A stretch of DNA of 64,000 bases. It comes from Pelobates cultripes. Lineage: Eukaryota > Chordata > Amphibia > Anura > Pelobatidae. The stretch is from the NCBI GenBank assembly GCA_933207985.1, contig OW240920.1:148479760-148543759 (forward strand). The letters run 5' to 3'. Below, piece after piece: positions 43,021 through 55,395 of the stretch. The position numbers were made by a program, and so were the translations under genes. Position 1 is the stretch's first letter, and each line of letters starts with the position of its first letter. Under the pieces are notes generated by a model. It had not been told where the DNA came from. It did no database searches and saw nothing but the letters and a program-made list of their open reading frames with translations.

Positions 43021-43690
43021 ATGTAATGGATCACCTGGCACCCCGACTGGATACCTCCGTTGATGGATGCTCCTAGCGCTTCTTGAGGGCTCCAAGCACT
43101 CTAATCAACACCACAACCACTGCAGGCAGAACCTCTCTTCCTTCAGAGCGAAGCAGGAACACACTTTTAAAAGAGCTTAGGAGTGATTATAGCAAGGGAA
43201 TATGCAGAGCATAGCAATCCCTTGTAGCAGATTCCCCCCAATAAGAGACAGGACTCCAAATTGAGGGTGAAGTAGAACTGTCTAAAACTTTATTTTACTT
43301 GGGACTAGCCCATATGGTCATTACATTAACATTGCTGTGAAAACTCAATAAAATTACAAACAATCAAATCATAGCAGGCAACATACAGTGACTTCTTATA
43401 ACATAATTACATATTTATAAATGGGTGGGGAAGACCATAATTAACACAAAATGTCTCTCCTGCATGCAGAATTAGCGATATGCAAATCTACCCGAATACG
43501 CAAATTATCAGTCTTGCTATTCAGGTAGTGCATATTACTGTTGCTACCAACAGAGGGCACTACACAAGCTCCATAGCCAAATCCACCTAATTGGTAGCAA
43601 TCCTCAGCAGTACAGGAGAGCAGGCAATACATCCCAGGGGCCATAGTCACATGGCAGGAGGCTGGCAATCAGTCTTCTCCAATGCCCAGT
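43021..43690 (-). repeat. Gmr1-type leader and LTR, minus orientation
   Basis: 43021-43140 is a diverged copy of the 93-bp leader. 43200-43690 is the LTR: in minus sense it starts near GACTATGGCCCCTGGGATGT (43620-43650), has an AAAATAAAGTTTTAGAC polyadenylation region (about 43290) and the end CAATTTGGAGTCCTGTCTC. The order (repeat-coding internal part, then LTR, then leader) along the minus strand suggests a tandem or composite element. Confidence 0.55.
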
Positions 43691-44649
43691 GGCGAGGCTG
43701 GTTCCGCCACATTTCTCCCCTTTTCCAAACAGACTAACAGGGTATCTGACCTCCTGTCGGTCAGTGCCCTGGTTAGTCCAGCAACCCACCCACGAAGCAC
43801 AAACAGTAATACAGCCCACCCACAATACATGGTTACTACACCTGGGTAAAAGATTAGTTCGTCCATGTCCAGGTTCCTTCACTTCAGCTTTGTGGGGTAC
43901 TGGCAGGCTGCCTTGGTGGGTTGCTGAGTGGGCAGAGACTTGCAGTACTCTGCCCTGGTGCCAGTGCTACCACGGGAGTAGCCTGATTGGAGCCATGCTG
44001 AAAAGAAGAGTTGGTAGGCTCCTCTCTTGAGATCTGGGGCTGCTGCTGGAGGGGGATACTGACTGTCTCCCCTTTGGCTAAACAGCCCTGCTGCTGGGGG
44101 ACAGGACCGACTGTCCCTACCCCCGGTGGTGCATGTGCAGAGACCACGGTCCCATCTGCACTTTTGTGGAGATTACTGTCTCCCCTTGGTGGGCTAAGCT
44201 GCTGCTGGGGAGAGGGGGGTAACAAGCTCCTCTCCCATACATACTTTCAGCCGCTGGGGAGAGGAGGTAACAAGCTCCTCTCCCATACATACTTTTAACC
44301 GCTGGGGAGAGGAGATAACAAGTTCCTCTCCCTGACACTCTCTCTGCTGTTGGAGAGGGGAACCAACTGTCTCCCCTTTTAATATATTGCCCCGCTGCTG
44401 GGGAGCGAGACCGACTTTCTCTGCTCCCTGCCGGACACACTGCTGCTGGGGAGGAAGGACGGCACCTTCGGCTCCCTGGGACTCGCTTGACTGCTGGCGA
44501 GAGGGACTGACTGTCTCCTCTCCCAAGAACTCGCACTGCCGCTGGGGAGGAAGGACGGCACCTTTGTCTCTCTGTAATTCACTGGACTCCTGGGGAGAGG
44601 GACCAACTGTCTCCTCTCATAAGGACACATGCTGCCGCTGGGGAGGAAG
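43691..44649 (-). mobile_element. Retroelement internal part with 16-residue peptide repeats
   Basis: Minus strand, upstream of the LTR above. 44217-44649 consists of 48-bp units (CCGCTGGGGAGAGGAGGTAA and on, plus sense) that encode degenerate 16-residue repeats of LPPQ(R/Q)QCVxQGAEGAV type in one frame and SPAA-type repeats in another. Downstream comes non-repetitive sequence encoding VGCITVCASWVGCWTNQGTD. The same arrangement occurs at 55399-56284. Function unknown; probably a third, non-pol protein of an LTR element. Stops and frame changes are present. Confidence 0.55.
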
Positions 44650-45565
44650 TGTAACCGCTGGTGGTTCCCTTATTTACCACTATAATGTCTTAAAGCATAG
44701 AACTTAGTAGGGCTAACCATACAGATATCTTAGCCATAATTTTATATAGTGTAAGAGATCCTCTATTTAACATATATAAATAATTGAGAATACAATATAA
44801 AATAAGGATTGTCTTGGAAGCAATCGTTTTGTCTTTTTGGATATTTATTATATAAAAATATAAAATCCATTATAGCAGAGTTTATAAGATTAAATTACAT
44901 GCTTGCAAATATCATTAATAGGTTAACATACCCTTCTGAACATGTCATCATGTCAGCCTCTCTGTCATTTTAAGATGGAGCAGCGTCTGTCTCCAAGTCT
45001 CTCCTCTGTGTCTTAACATTTAAAAGTACACCTATTTATACCTTAGGTGTCTCCATTTTAGGTTACTGTAGTTCAAATATGAAAAAGTAACACGTCTTTT
45101 ACTTTATTCAATTTAGGACCTCCCTTAATTTGGCAAACATACAAGGCCATAACTAAAGGGTGTATACGTCATGGAAATTTTCCTGACTTAGTTCAAGATG
45201 GCATCTTAAAGTCTGAATAGGTTATCTGTTGTTTATACTAAGTTGTAAGTGTACAGTCGTGGGAGATTCCTGGATTTGGGGAAGTTCCATTAACTTGGGG
45301 TTACCACAGTATATTGTGTACTGCAAGAGTCGTAGTATAGCCTTGAAGCTTGTTTATGCATTATTGTTATTGTAATTCGTCTGGGACAAAATGGCGCAAA
45401 CATATTATGCACTGAGGTTATTGCTTAAAGAAACAGTTATGAAAAACAATATGTTCCATTTCTAACACCTTGTCAATTTGCAATATCTCTTAAAGACAAA
45501 GTACACAGTTTAAGAAATACAACATTTCATTCTAAAACTTGTAATATTTGTATTTTCCCATAACA
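44650..45565 (-). repeat. 3' LTR of retrovirus-like element
   Basis: Minus sense TGTTATGGGAAAATAC to ACCAGCGGTTACA, 916 bp, with TGT/ACA ends and a polypurine tract directly before it. TATA-type GGTATAAATAGG at 45031-45043 and AATAAA near 44845 mark likely U3/R/U5 limits. Confidence 0.65.
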
Positions 45566-45573
45566 CCCTCTCC
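45566..45573 (-). promoter_or_regulatory. Polypurine tract
   Basis: GGAGAGGG on the minus strand, immediately before the TGTTATGGG start of the 3' LTR. Confidence 0.6.
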
Positions 45574-48500
45574 ATTAAACTGTGGGCATTGTAGCGCATT
45601 TCTTCCTTAAATTAGTAAACCAAAGTTCTCCAACAGTCTTTAGGTTTTTTATGCTCCCAGCATCTTAGATCATTGTTGTAACAGTAAAATATCCGTAGTG
45701 TGATCTTTGCCTGTAAAGGTGGTTGATTAAAATGAGCAAAGCTTTTGTCTGGGAAAGAATTGAAAAGAACACCAAGTTCCAGAGTAATATATTCTTGGAT
45801 GGATCCGGATACGAATTGTAAATCCAAAGTTAAAAATAGTAATTGTATTTGTAATCCAAAGTCTTTAAAGGCCTGTAGAAGTTTACATTCCTTAGATATT
45901 GCTGGAGGTTGTGTTTGTAGAATACCCAGGTATTTGTTGTAGAGTATAGGTTGTAGAGTCCAGCTTTCCAAATATTTGGCTAGAATTGGTTGCAGATATT
46001 GAATCAGCATCATCTGTTATCACCGTGGTGATGGTGTTGGTATTTGTCTTTGTCTTTGTCTTTTTTTATTTTGTTTTTTCCATGAAACATTTTTACACCG
46101 TTTATGATGTGTATAGATTGGATACTCTCTCCGATATTCTTTTACGGAATAAATTGATTGACAGCATTTCCAAGACACTGTCTTAAGTGACATGGATCCC
46201 GTTATAGTAAATGTTATGTTGATACAGCAATTGAAGTGGATTCTCAGGAACGCCTCTTTTTGCTGTATTGGAATCTTTGTAACATCTCAGTGATAGACAT
46301 CTCACTGACATCAGGTGCTGTTGTGCTAAAAATGTTAACAGGTAAAATCTGTGGAAAAATCTTTACATTTGTTATAGTTTGTATAATAATGATAGATGAA
46401 ATAGTAACATAGTTAATCTTTCCAGTGTTTTGTTTTAAAGATAAACACCCCTGTATATGATTTAGATATATAAGGATAATTTGAAGCAGCAACGTATTTA
46501 CCGCTTTTGTTCACAATGGTATGTAAAATTACATTCTCTTTAAATGTTAAAAATACTCCTTTATTCAAAATCTCTCAATATATTTAGTATAGCTGCTAAT
46601 TGGAAATATGACGTTAATTATCTTTCTTTGACCTGTTAGGGAGAAGACAACTTATTCCCTAAGTTACAATTAGTAAATATAATAACTACAGTTATTAGTG
46701 GCTTAAAATACCAGAAACACCCAAAAATTGCCTTAGAAAACATTATTTTTTTTTTTTTTTTTTTTACCAAGATCTGACAGCCATTGTGGAAAGTTACGTT
46801 TGTGAGATTGGATGCTTAACAATGTGAATCTTAATTGTTTAAGTATATTTTTCAGTGGCTGTTGGGTGTAGCTTAAGATGATTTGGATTTTTATTATTTC
46901 TAAAAATGAGTTAAGAAAGCACTCAGATACAATATTGAAGGTATTTATATTTTAACTCTACCTTTGTATAAGTGGTTTTATGTACCTTTAACCATCACAA
47001 ACCAAATAAAGTTTTCTTGGTATTTGAAAAACTGATAAAATATTTGATTACGTGTATTTTAATATATATATGGATGTTGAATTTATATCTTTGACATCTT
47101 TTCACCAGTTTGCAATAGGTGACCTAAATGATCAATTTCCAAAATCATCATGTATATCACCTGGATGGGTTAATCCATAATACTCTTTTACTTTCCATTG
47201 ACTGGCCTTGGCTCTGGCAGACTGAATATTTTTATCATTATAAATAAACTTTATGATAGTTGAAGTAAAGTTTCTGCCTGTCTTTCAGTTAAATTTTAAC
47301 TGTTGAAGTATTTCACTTATATTAATTATACCACTCTGCAAACTTAAACGAATATCGAGTAGTTTCTGTTTTAATAAAAACATTTTATATTTTCTTCTAA
47401 AGTTTAAACATTATTCATTATTGCAGTTGTTATTGCAATCATATGATCTTTAACTATCATGATTCAATTATTTATCTGGGTAATTAGCTATTATGCTCTT
47501 ATAAGTATGTTTTGTTTAATATATTTGTTTGTAGGCCAGACTGCAGCTGCATATGGCATTTTTGCAATAATCTTCAATTGCGTTTCAGATATTCACAAAG
47601 TCTATCCACCTTTGTAATTAACACATTATGTGTTTCTTATACCATTAATTATAGTATCTCTATTATATTACACATTGTCACTGACACATTTCTGATACAG
47701 GGAAAAAAATAGCATGATTGCTTTAGTAATTATAATTTTCGGTCCATGCACCACATTCCTGGAAGTCCAGAATATAGCAAGAATCCTTTGTCGTTTGATT
47801 CTATGGAGCCATTTAACGTTTTGATTGGTATAGTTATACCAAAGAGCAAGGAGTACATTGGTAGATCGCATCTGCAACAGAACCATTACAGATTCTTTGT
47901 TGTATCAATGTCTCTGTGTGTGTTTACAGGAGTTCCTTGCTTTGCAGGTATGTACATAATATGTAGAGTTTTAGAAAAGCTGCAAATCGTGCTTTAGTAC
48001 AAGTGTCCCGTGATGTCAGGTTTCTGACAGGTTTTGCTGGCCTTTTATATTCCATTCTCTTGGCAGGGCATCTGCTCTTAGTAGGCCGGTATTGTTATTA
48101 TTTATTAATTGCATCAAGGTTTCTTTCGTTAATTGATGTGTTTCTTCCGAATTCAAATTCATATGCCACCAAATGTCATTGTAAAGTTCAATGTTGCAGA
48201 ATATTGTTCCAGGATGGTTTTTTCACTCCAGTAGGAAATCTATTTTCCTCTTCTTCTGCTCCTTCCTATTAACCACTTTTTCTGAGTTGTAGGTAACAAT
48301 CTGTCTTGTACTGTGAGGTGCTTTGATAGTCAATCTGGTTTTGTCAGTACCATGTTCCATCTTGAGAAACAGCTGGGTGTTGACAGTTATCAGCCTTTAT
48401 TTCTTTTTCCAGTCATCTTCTGTCTGGATAATAGCAATGTCCAGAATTAGCATAGCACTTCTTTTCAGCATAAGAAGGCTGTTTGCGGTAGTCATTCAAT

Positions 48501-48684
48501 GATAAACTATATGGCAAAGTCTTTTCTTGCATCACCTTCATAGGTGCATCCAAAGTCTTTCACTAGCATCTTTCCCGTCTTTTTCTGTTTTCAGCATGCT
48601 TTGTCATCATTGTTGATTCCATTATTAGGATTTGCAATAGTCCAATCACATCTTTCTCATGTATAATCGTTTTTTGGAATAATC

Positions 48685-48942
48685 TCAATAGGTTCCTTGT
48701 GAAATACCAGTGTAGGTCACATTAGCAATCATTTCACTGTGAGCTGTGTCTCTCCTTTTGAAATAGTTCTTGGAGGTAGTCCTCACGATCACAGAACTTG
48801 TATAGTGTGCAGTCCAATTCAGTTCAGGTGCTTCCTGCTTGTTAACATAATTCCAATGCAGTTTTAAAACGACAGCTTGGGTTGATGTTATGATAATGCT
48901 GCAGATGGTAAGAAGGAGACACCATAACCAATTTTCTAGCAT
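48685..48942 (-). other. Possible envelope-leader remnant
   Basis: An 85-codon minus frame beginning MLENWLWCLLLTICSIIITS, a hydrophobic segment like a signal peptide or anchor, followed by N-x-T/S sites (NWTAHY, NVTYT). Position in the 3' half of a retrovirus-like element suggests env, but no family match is claimed. Could be chance. Confidence 0.25.
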
Positions 48943-51900
48943 CCTTTTGCTTCCATCTTTGCATTTCTTTCTTACTGTATAAGATAATTCAGGTACAGTC
49001 TGTTTTCTCCAGAGTCTTTCTTATAATGATGTTGATGATTCATTTTTCATACATTCCATGTTAACTGTGAATGTATCACGTCTGTCTGTTCATCCTTCTC
49101 CTTCACATTTGCAGGTTCAGATGTCAGATCACAATTCAGTCTGTTATGTGGCTATGATTCTGGTGGCATTTCTGTCGTCCTCTGTTTATCTTGTCATCTT
49201 TAACAGCATCCATTGTATCAGTCAGTGGTTCTGTGAACGTCCTGTTAGTATTTAGCAGGTTGTAAAATATCAAAACTTACTGTTCTCTGTTGGCTCTGAT
49301 TGTTCTCTGTAGTAAAAGTTATCTGAGTCACCCTCTCCAGGACAAACTGGCCAACAGTAAGAAAAAGTTGGTGGTGCAAGGCGAGGTGGGCTGGAAAAAA
49401 AAATTCCCTAAATTTCTCTAATAGAACCAATGGTTCTAAGCTCTCCCTGGTGCAGAAATATGTTTGTCAGTGAAAAACATGTAACATTTCATATGGTGTC
49501 TCACCATTTGTATCATCAGGTATGTTGTGAATTCTTATCTGTACCATAGGAATAAATAGATACCACTGTGTGGGGCAAGCAACTAGTAACTTGGTTAATA
49601 ATCATTTAACCTCAGCATTTTCCCAGACCACAACCCCACTTCTTTGGGGGTGGTTGGGGCACTGAAATCCCAAAGTAACCCAAATGTGGTTGCCCAGTTT
49701 TAGGTTTCCTTTGCAGTAACTGCAGGACCACCATCCAAATGGATGGTCCTGGGATTATCAAATGCATACTAAGGAAGTGAGACTAGAAAACGTGGCATCA
49801 GAGGTTGCACTTCGCACAGGATATATCCAAGTAAACCTGGTACATGCATCAACACATACAAAAACATATTTATAACCATGAGCTGTTGGCACACTTCCAA
49901 TATATAGTAATTCAAAAAGTATGTTAGATATTAATATTTCAATAAACAGTACATCAGTAATGTGGCAATAAGCAAATGCTTATGATTACTAAACACATGA
50001 ATTACAGTATTTCCCATACTGGATCACCAATATTCCTTTTCAGGAGTCAGAAGTACATTACCTCTCTATAAGAGCTTGTCCTAGCCATGAAAAAGCTTTT
50101 AGGGCAAGTCTATCTTTCCTCTATAGGAAGAACAACCAACATATTACCTTCAATGGTTATTATGTAATTAACCCCTCTAAACGATAGGAGTATTTTTTCG
50201 GATACCAGGTGGATAAGGTCTGGATATCCTTGCAAGCATAAACTCTGCATCATGACTGAGAGATAGGGTATGCGATGTGATCCAGTGACCACAGAAAAGC
50301 GTTGGTAGACACATTGCATCAAAGTGCCTGTTAATGACCAACTACATGAGGAGAGGGCCCATGCTTTGTTATAAGCATGTCCATACACGTATTACAATGC
50401 CAGGCTTTCAATTTGTTTCCACAAAGCAAAATGCAGTTGTGGATATAAACTCACAACGTATCGTAAGAAAAACTGTTTGAACACCAGACTGAGATTCGAG
50501 ATCAGTGAACAGTGGACCAAAATAGATAAATTAAATCTTATCAATTAATATACTTTCAATATACTTTCTTTAAATTACTTTATCCTCTGTATTAACTATG
50601 AAATATTAAAGTTAAAACAATAACATTTAAAAGCCAACTTTTAGTGTGGATAGGAATTACAAGGCCGTTCATAATGTGAGATAAAGAACAGCTTTTTAAA
50701 ACCGAATAGTCTGTGAACACAAGATGACCTTGCGCTGAAAACTCACTTGCAGGGGAAAAACAAAACAAAAAACTTTTTTTTTCTTTAGTAAGTTAATTAA
50801 TTAATTAATTAATTAAACATAGCTAGAACCTCCCTCAAAGTCCCGATGACTTTGCAAGAAACATGTCGTCCTTAAATACTGGGTAAGTCTATTAAACAGT
50901 GACATAGCAATCTTACCCTGTGTATTATGTTGTCAGAGCTATTCATAACTATTCATAAGTGTTGTGCCAACTGTTCATTAAAAGCCAGCGGTCTAACGAG
51001 CTATAGAATGTTTATTTATTTATTCTTTAAATCTCTGACCTCAATCGGCAAAGCAATATTGTAATGGTGTCCATTGCAATCTGCTGTCTTACTTGCTGCT
51101 CTCAAAAATTCTGAATATGTTCAGAGATTTCTTGGGCAATAATAAATCCCCCAAAAAACAACAACTTTGCATTTATGCTAAACCTGCCTGTTGTAAACGG
51201 ATTCTGTATATTTCTTGTCATAAGTACTTGTACTTAAATCTGTTTAACAAAGCTGTTTGTATTGTGACTGTTTATATATTTTTATTATTATTAATTTATT
51301 TTATTTTTTTATTTTTTTAACATTGCTAAATTTTTAAAGATACCTGCATATTTAATTAAATATCCTTTATATGTCTTTAAGGCATAAAATATCTGCAAAT
51401 TAAGATTATATACAAAAATGCATGTTCTGGGTGTTCCTGTGATTCCTTTTCTATCATTTATTTTTCTTTAAGTCTGGAATCTGATTCCTTTTGGGATGAG
51501 CACCCCTCTGAGCCCCCCAGCTTCAGAGGCTTCTTTGGAGGTGACCACAAAAAAGTATAGATTTTATAAAATAGATGTGAGGGGGCTTTGGACAGTAATG
51601 TCACTTTAGTTATACTTTTCATATAGCAGTTATGTGATATGCAATGTGATTTAATATATCAGAGTATTATCACTTTAATTGACACTACATTTTTTTTATA
51701 CATTATTCTTTATGCATTATTATTTTTCTTTTTTTTTTTTTTAAGTTTAATGTCTGTTTAGAATATTGCAGGCTTTGCAATATCAAATTAATTTTTCATT
51801 ATATATATTCACAGTGCTCTTACAACATATTATTAAAATTAGCCTCTTTCAGAATTGTAGAATATGTGGTGGAACTGAATCCCCATATATGAGATTTGAA

Positions 51901-53590
51901 ACTGTATTTTTATTTCTACGCTGTGCCCTGATCAGTATTTATATACATAATTGCGGCAGGATATAGCTTTTAAGGAAGCAATCATTTCACTCATCATGTG
52001 TGGTTGACTGTGAACTTTTTAATACCTACTTTTTAGTTTTTTTATAAATCCGTTTCTGGCTTTGAGAGAGCAGGCTGCTGAATGCATGTAAATGCTGTTA
52101 TTGCCTAGTCTATATACATTTATTTATAAACAACATTGATATATTGATATATAAACAACTTTGATATTTAATCTTATCTTATGAAAACCTAGTTTATGAA
52201 ATTCACTGAGATTACATGTGTCTGACCAATTACAGTCAGTAGTACAATATAATTGTTCTAATTTCCTTACTGCTAGTACGGTGGGATAGTACCACTGATT
52301 TAAGTAAGATTTCCCTTTTAAAATTGGTGGACTTTACTGCCATTGCAATAGACTAAAGACTGTACCTGAGTAAGCAAAGTCATTATGTGCAGGAATTGTG
52401 CACTTTAAATAGTAGAATACTTATGCTATTTTAGTGAATTGGGCTGGCTGATTAACACATCATTTAGTATCTTTTGGTCACATTTAAAGCTGTAAATGTA
52501 TTTAACATTTTATTTAAATAAGCCTTTAATAATTTCAGTTTAAAAGTTATTAGAGATCCTGTATAGTTACAATTTTATTTAGCCCTGATTTATCTTACAT
52601 ATATATTTCTAATCATTTTATAAATATTTATTTTTTGCAGAGGATTTAGAGAAGCAAATGATGTATAACCACCTGTTGCCCTTTTTTCTAGGAGGGTAGT
52701 ATAATTTCAACTCTGTTTAGGAAAAAATATGAGCTAGTTAGCATATGTTATATAAAATATATGCTGCAGTGTACTGCACTGAATTTATTTAAAAGCCATG
52801 TCTTTCTCTCTATGGCTGTATGTAATAATGTTGTTAATAATTTGGAATATAAAACAACAACTTCTCAATTCCTTGGAATGTTTACATGTCTCTGTATCTG
52901 CGCAACCTTGGCTGGAAATTCCAGACTCCAAAAATAGTTATGCTGTTATAATTCCTGATTTTCAATCAACAGCTAGCCTAACTGACAATATGGAAAATAT
53001 CACTGTTTTATAAAACTTTTCTTATATAGTGGACATTAGAATCCAGAACGCAGTAATGCAATAATTAAAAATCCTGTCTGTCTGTTGCATGAATGTTTTC
53101 ATTAAGCCATAATGCAATTTTCTTTGCATTCTTGGAATTAGACTTCAAATTTCATCGCTCTGTCTTATCACTTTTCTTTTGACAACATTTTGCATTAATC
53201 TTTTTCCTGCGCATGCATACTAAGCAGCTACAAAGAGAACATATCCCCCTGTCTGCAATCCACTGTCCTGGAACTAACGGGCCATGCTGTGCTGGTGTAT
53301 TAGGCATATCAGGGAGTTTACCAAATATGTATATTTGTTCTATTATGATATTAGTTAAGATCCACAATTTCAGCATTGTATGCTAATTACAGTTGTACCT
53401 GTCACCTGAACTCACAGTGCCTTCTAAACATTAAAATCATCTCTAATGATCTCTCTCTGAGTCTGGGCTACACATAGCTCAATAGATTCTTGATATTTCA
53501 AGACTTGTGCCATGACAAAGTATTGTGTCTTCTCTTACGTATAAGAGGTTACCTAGGTATTTATTTTATATTTAAAGCTTCCAAGTACAA

Positions 53591-53609
53591 AGTCCATTCG
53601 TGGTCGCCA
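53591..53609 (-). promoter_or_regulatory. tRNA-Arg-type primer-binding site
   Basis: TGGCGACCACGAATGGACT, two bases after the LTR end on the minus strand. It is complementary, with one mismatch, to the 3' end of vertebrate tRNA-Arg (…CTTCGTGGTCG plus CCA), as recalled rather than searched. Confidence 0.6.
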
Positions 53610-53611
53610 AT

Positions 53612-53991
53612 TGTAACCGTGTGTGGTTCCTTTATTTACCACTATAATGTCTTAAAGCATAGAACTTAGTAGGGCTAACCATACAGATATCTTAGCCATA
53701 ATTTTATATAGTGTAAGAGATCCTCTATTTAACATATATAAATAATTGAGAATACAATATAAAATAAGGATTGTCTTGGAAGCAATCGTTTTGTCTTTTG
53801 GATATTTATTATATAAAAATATAAAATCCATTATAGCAGAGTTTATAAGATTAAATTACATGCTTGCAAATATCATTAATAGGTTAACATACCCTTCTGA
53901 ACATGTCATCATGTCAGCCTCTCTGTCATTTTAAGATGGAGCAGCGTCTGTCTCCAAGTCTCTCCTCTGTGTCTTAACATTTAAAAGTACA
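53612..53991 (-). repeat. 5' LTR lacking U3
   Basis: 380 bp matching 44650-45030 almost exactly. It stops about ten bases before the TATA-like box of the full LTR, so R and U5 are present and U3 is missing. Confidence 0.8.
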
Positions 53992-54636
53992 CCATGCTTC
54001 CGGTGGTATACAGTCAATAAGCCCCATCATGTCAGAGATAGGCGGCGTTATACGTTGGAATAGGCAAACATAATGCTGTTCTAGTTCCCACTCCCGGTTG
54101 GCAAGAAAAGATAGATCTGGCTGAATGGCATCGGTCTCCGTAAGGTCCCAGTTGTCTGCCCGCTCAGCTCGGATGGACCAGAAGCAAGCAATGTCGGTGT
54201 CTCCGAACCAGAGACTAGTTTCAATAGTATCCCACAACAAACCAGGGCCATTGTAGTCTTCCCCCTCAATACACTTGTACTCAATCATCCATGGGTAGAG
54301 GTGGTAAGCATGCCACCACAGAGCCCGATAGGAATCATTCAGCCACACCTCAGTCTCAACTAGCGTCTCCAGTTCGCTTACCCATTCATCTGAGGGCTGG
54401 TTTCCCAATAACGGCATCCGCAGCTCTAGTTGTTCTTCTTTGCGCTGGTTAGTGGTCAGGATTTCCTCACACCGAAAGGGTCGAAATCCGTCGATGTCCT
54501 CCTTCCAGAGATCGGTACGAAGCGCCACCCTCCACTCTGTCTCTCTTTCCTCTGGGATAGGATACTCCATACTGCGCATCACATCCTGTAGTCGCTGCTG
54601 GAGCCTGGCGAGTATCCCTCTCGTGCAGCAGTGCAT
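53974..54636 (-). CDS. Uncharacterised 220-codon ORF, probably retroelement
   Basis: An open minus frame, MHCCTRGILARLQQRLQDVM at the start, rich in Trp, Glu and Asp (RALWWHAYHLYPWMIEYKC, LLWDTIETSLWFGDTDIACF). Only the last five codons fall in the adjoining LTR, so the true frame was cut at about 53992. Composition and length suggest a real protein, not a chance ORF. I do not recognise the family. It may be an accessory or gag-like protein of the Gmr1-type element into which the retrovirus-like element was placed; the peptide-repeat region on the far side (44649 downward) would then be its continuation. That link is inference. Confidence 0.5.
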   Translation of the reverse strand: MHCCTRGILARLQQRLQDVMRSMEYPIPEERETEWRVALRTDLWKEDIDGFRPFRCEEILTTNQRKEEQLELRMPLLGNQPSDEWVSELETLVETEVWLNDSYRALWWHAYHLYPWMIEYKCIEGEDYNGPGLLWDTIETSLWFGDTDIACFWSIRAERADNWDLTETDAIQPDLSFLANREWELEQHYVCLFQRITPPISDMMGLIDCIPPEAWCTFKC

Positions 54637-54639
54637 GAT

Positions 54640-54884
54640 GGGAGAAATGTCCGGGTTGTTAAGTTCCCCATGTAGTCCCCTTGCATGGGGAATCCCATAA
54701 ATACTGTGACCTGTGATTAAAAGCTCAGTTGACTCCTAGCCTATGTGTCGTCTAGTCCTTGGGAGGGAAGGATTTATACAACGCTACCGGGATTATTGTA
54801 TGCTGTACTTATTTTGCCTGGATTGTTTTATGCTTTTCCTGTTACCCAGCGGAGATACAGTGGATTATACTACCTCTCCGCTAC
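54640..54884 (+). repeat. LTR-end-like sequence
   Basis: CATAAATACTGTGACC and GATTAAAAGCTCAGTTGACTC, followed by GTCTAGTCCTTGGGAGGG, look like R/U5 of a Ty3/gypsy LTR in plus orientation. No partner was found in the window. Confidence 0.35.
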
Positions 54885-55395
54885 AATTATCCTCACCGTG
54901 CCTTCTTTTCTGTCCGTTATCCTCACCGTGCCTTCTCCTTCCATTATACTCACCGTCGTACCTTCTCCTTTCATTATCCTCATTGTGCCTGGTTCTCCTT
55001 CCATTATCCTCAAGGTGCCTTGTTCTCCTTCCATTATCCTAATCGTGCCTTCCTTTTTTTCAATTGTCCTCACCGTGCCTTCTCCTTCCATTATCCTCAC
55101 TGTGCCTTCTCCTTCCATTATCCTCACCGTGCCTTCTCCTTCCATTATCCTCACTTTGCCTTCTTCTTCTTACATTACCCTCACGTGCTTTCTTCTTCTT
55201 CCGTTATCCTCACCGTGCCTTCAATCTTCTTCCGATATCCTCACCGTGCCTACTTCTCCTTCCATTATCCTCACCGTACTTTCTTCTCCTTCCATTATCC
55301 TCACCGTGCCTTTAATCTCTTTCCATTATCCTCACGTCGTGCCTTCTCCTTCCATTATCCTCACCATGCCTTCTTCTCCTTCCATTATCCTCACC
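54885..55395. repeat. 27-bp minisatellite (CCTTCTCC type)
   Basis: Units of 26-31 bp, CCTTCTCCTTCCATTATCCTCACCGTG taken as CCTTCTCCTTCCATTATCC plus TCACCGTG, about 18 copies with TTC insertions. It continues for a short way at 56286-56345 after the insertion. Long ORFs in several frames are products of the repeat. Confidence 0.92.

Larger units (their letters stand above)
44650..53991 (-). mobile_element. Retrovirus-like LTR element, gag/pol not recognisable
   Basis: Minus strand. From 5' to 3' it has a partial LTR (53991-53612), a primer-binding site, about 8.0 kb of AT-rich interior, a polypurine tract (45573-45566) and a full 3' LTR (45565-44650). Over the shared 382 bp the LTR copies differ by about four substitutions and one indel, so the insertion is young. 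The interior holds no RT, integrase or protease motif that I can find. Some minus ORFs (48942-48685 with a signal-peptide-like hydrophobic start; 46492-46244; 46013-45612) may be envelope remnants, but this is weak. It lies inside or beside Gmr1-type sequence. Confidence 0.65.
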
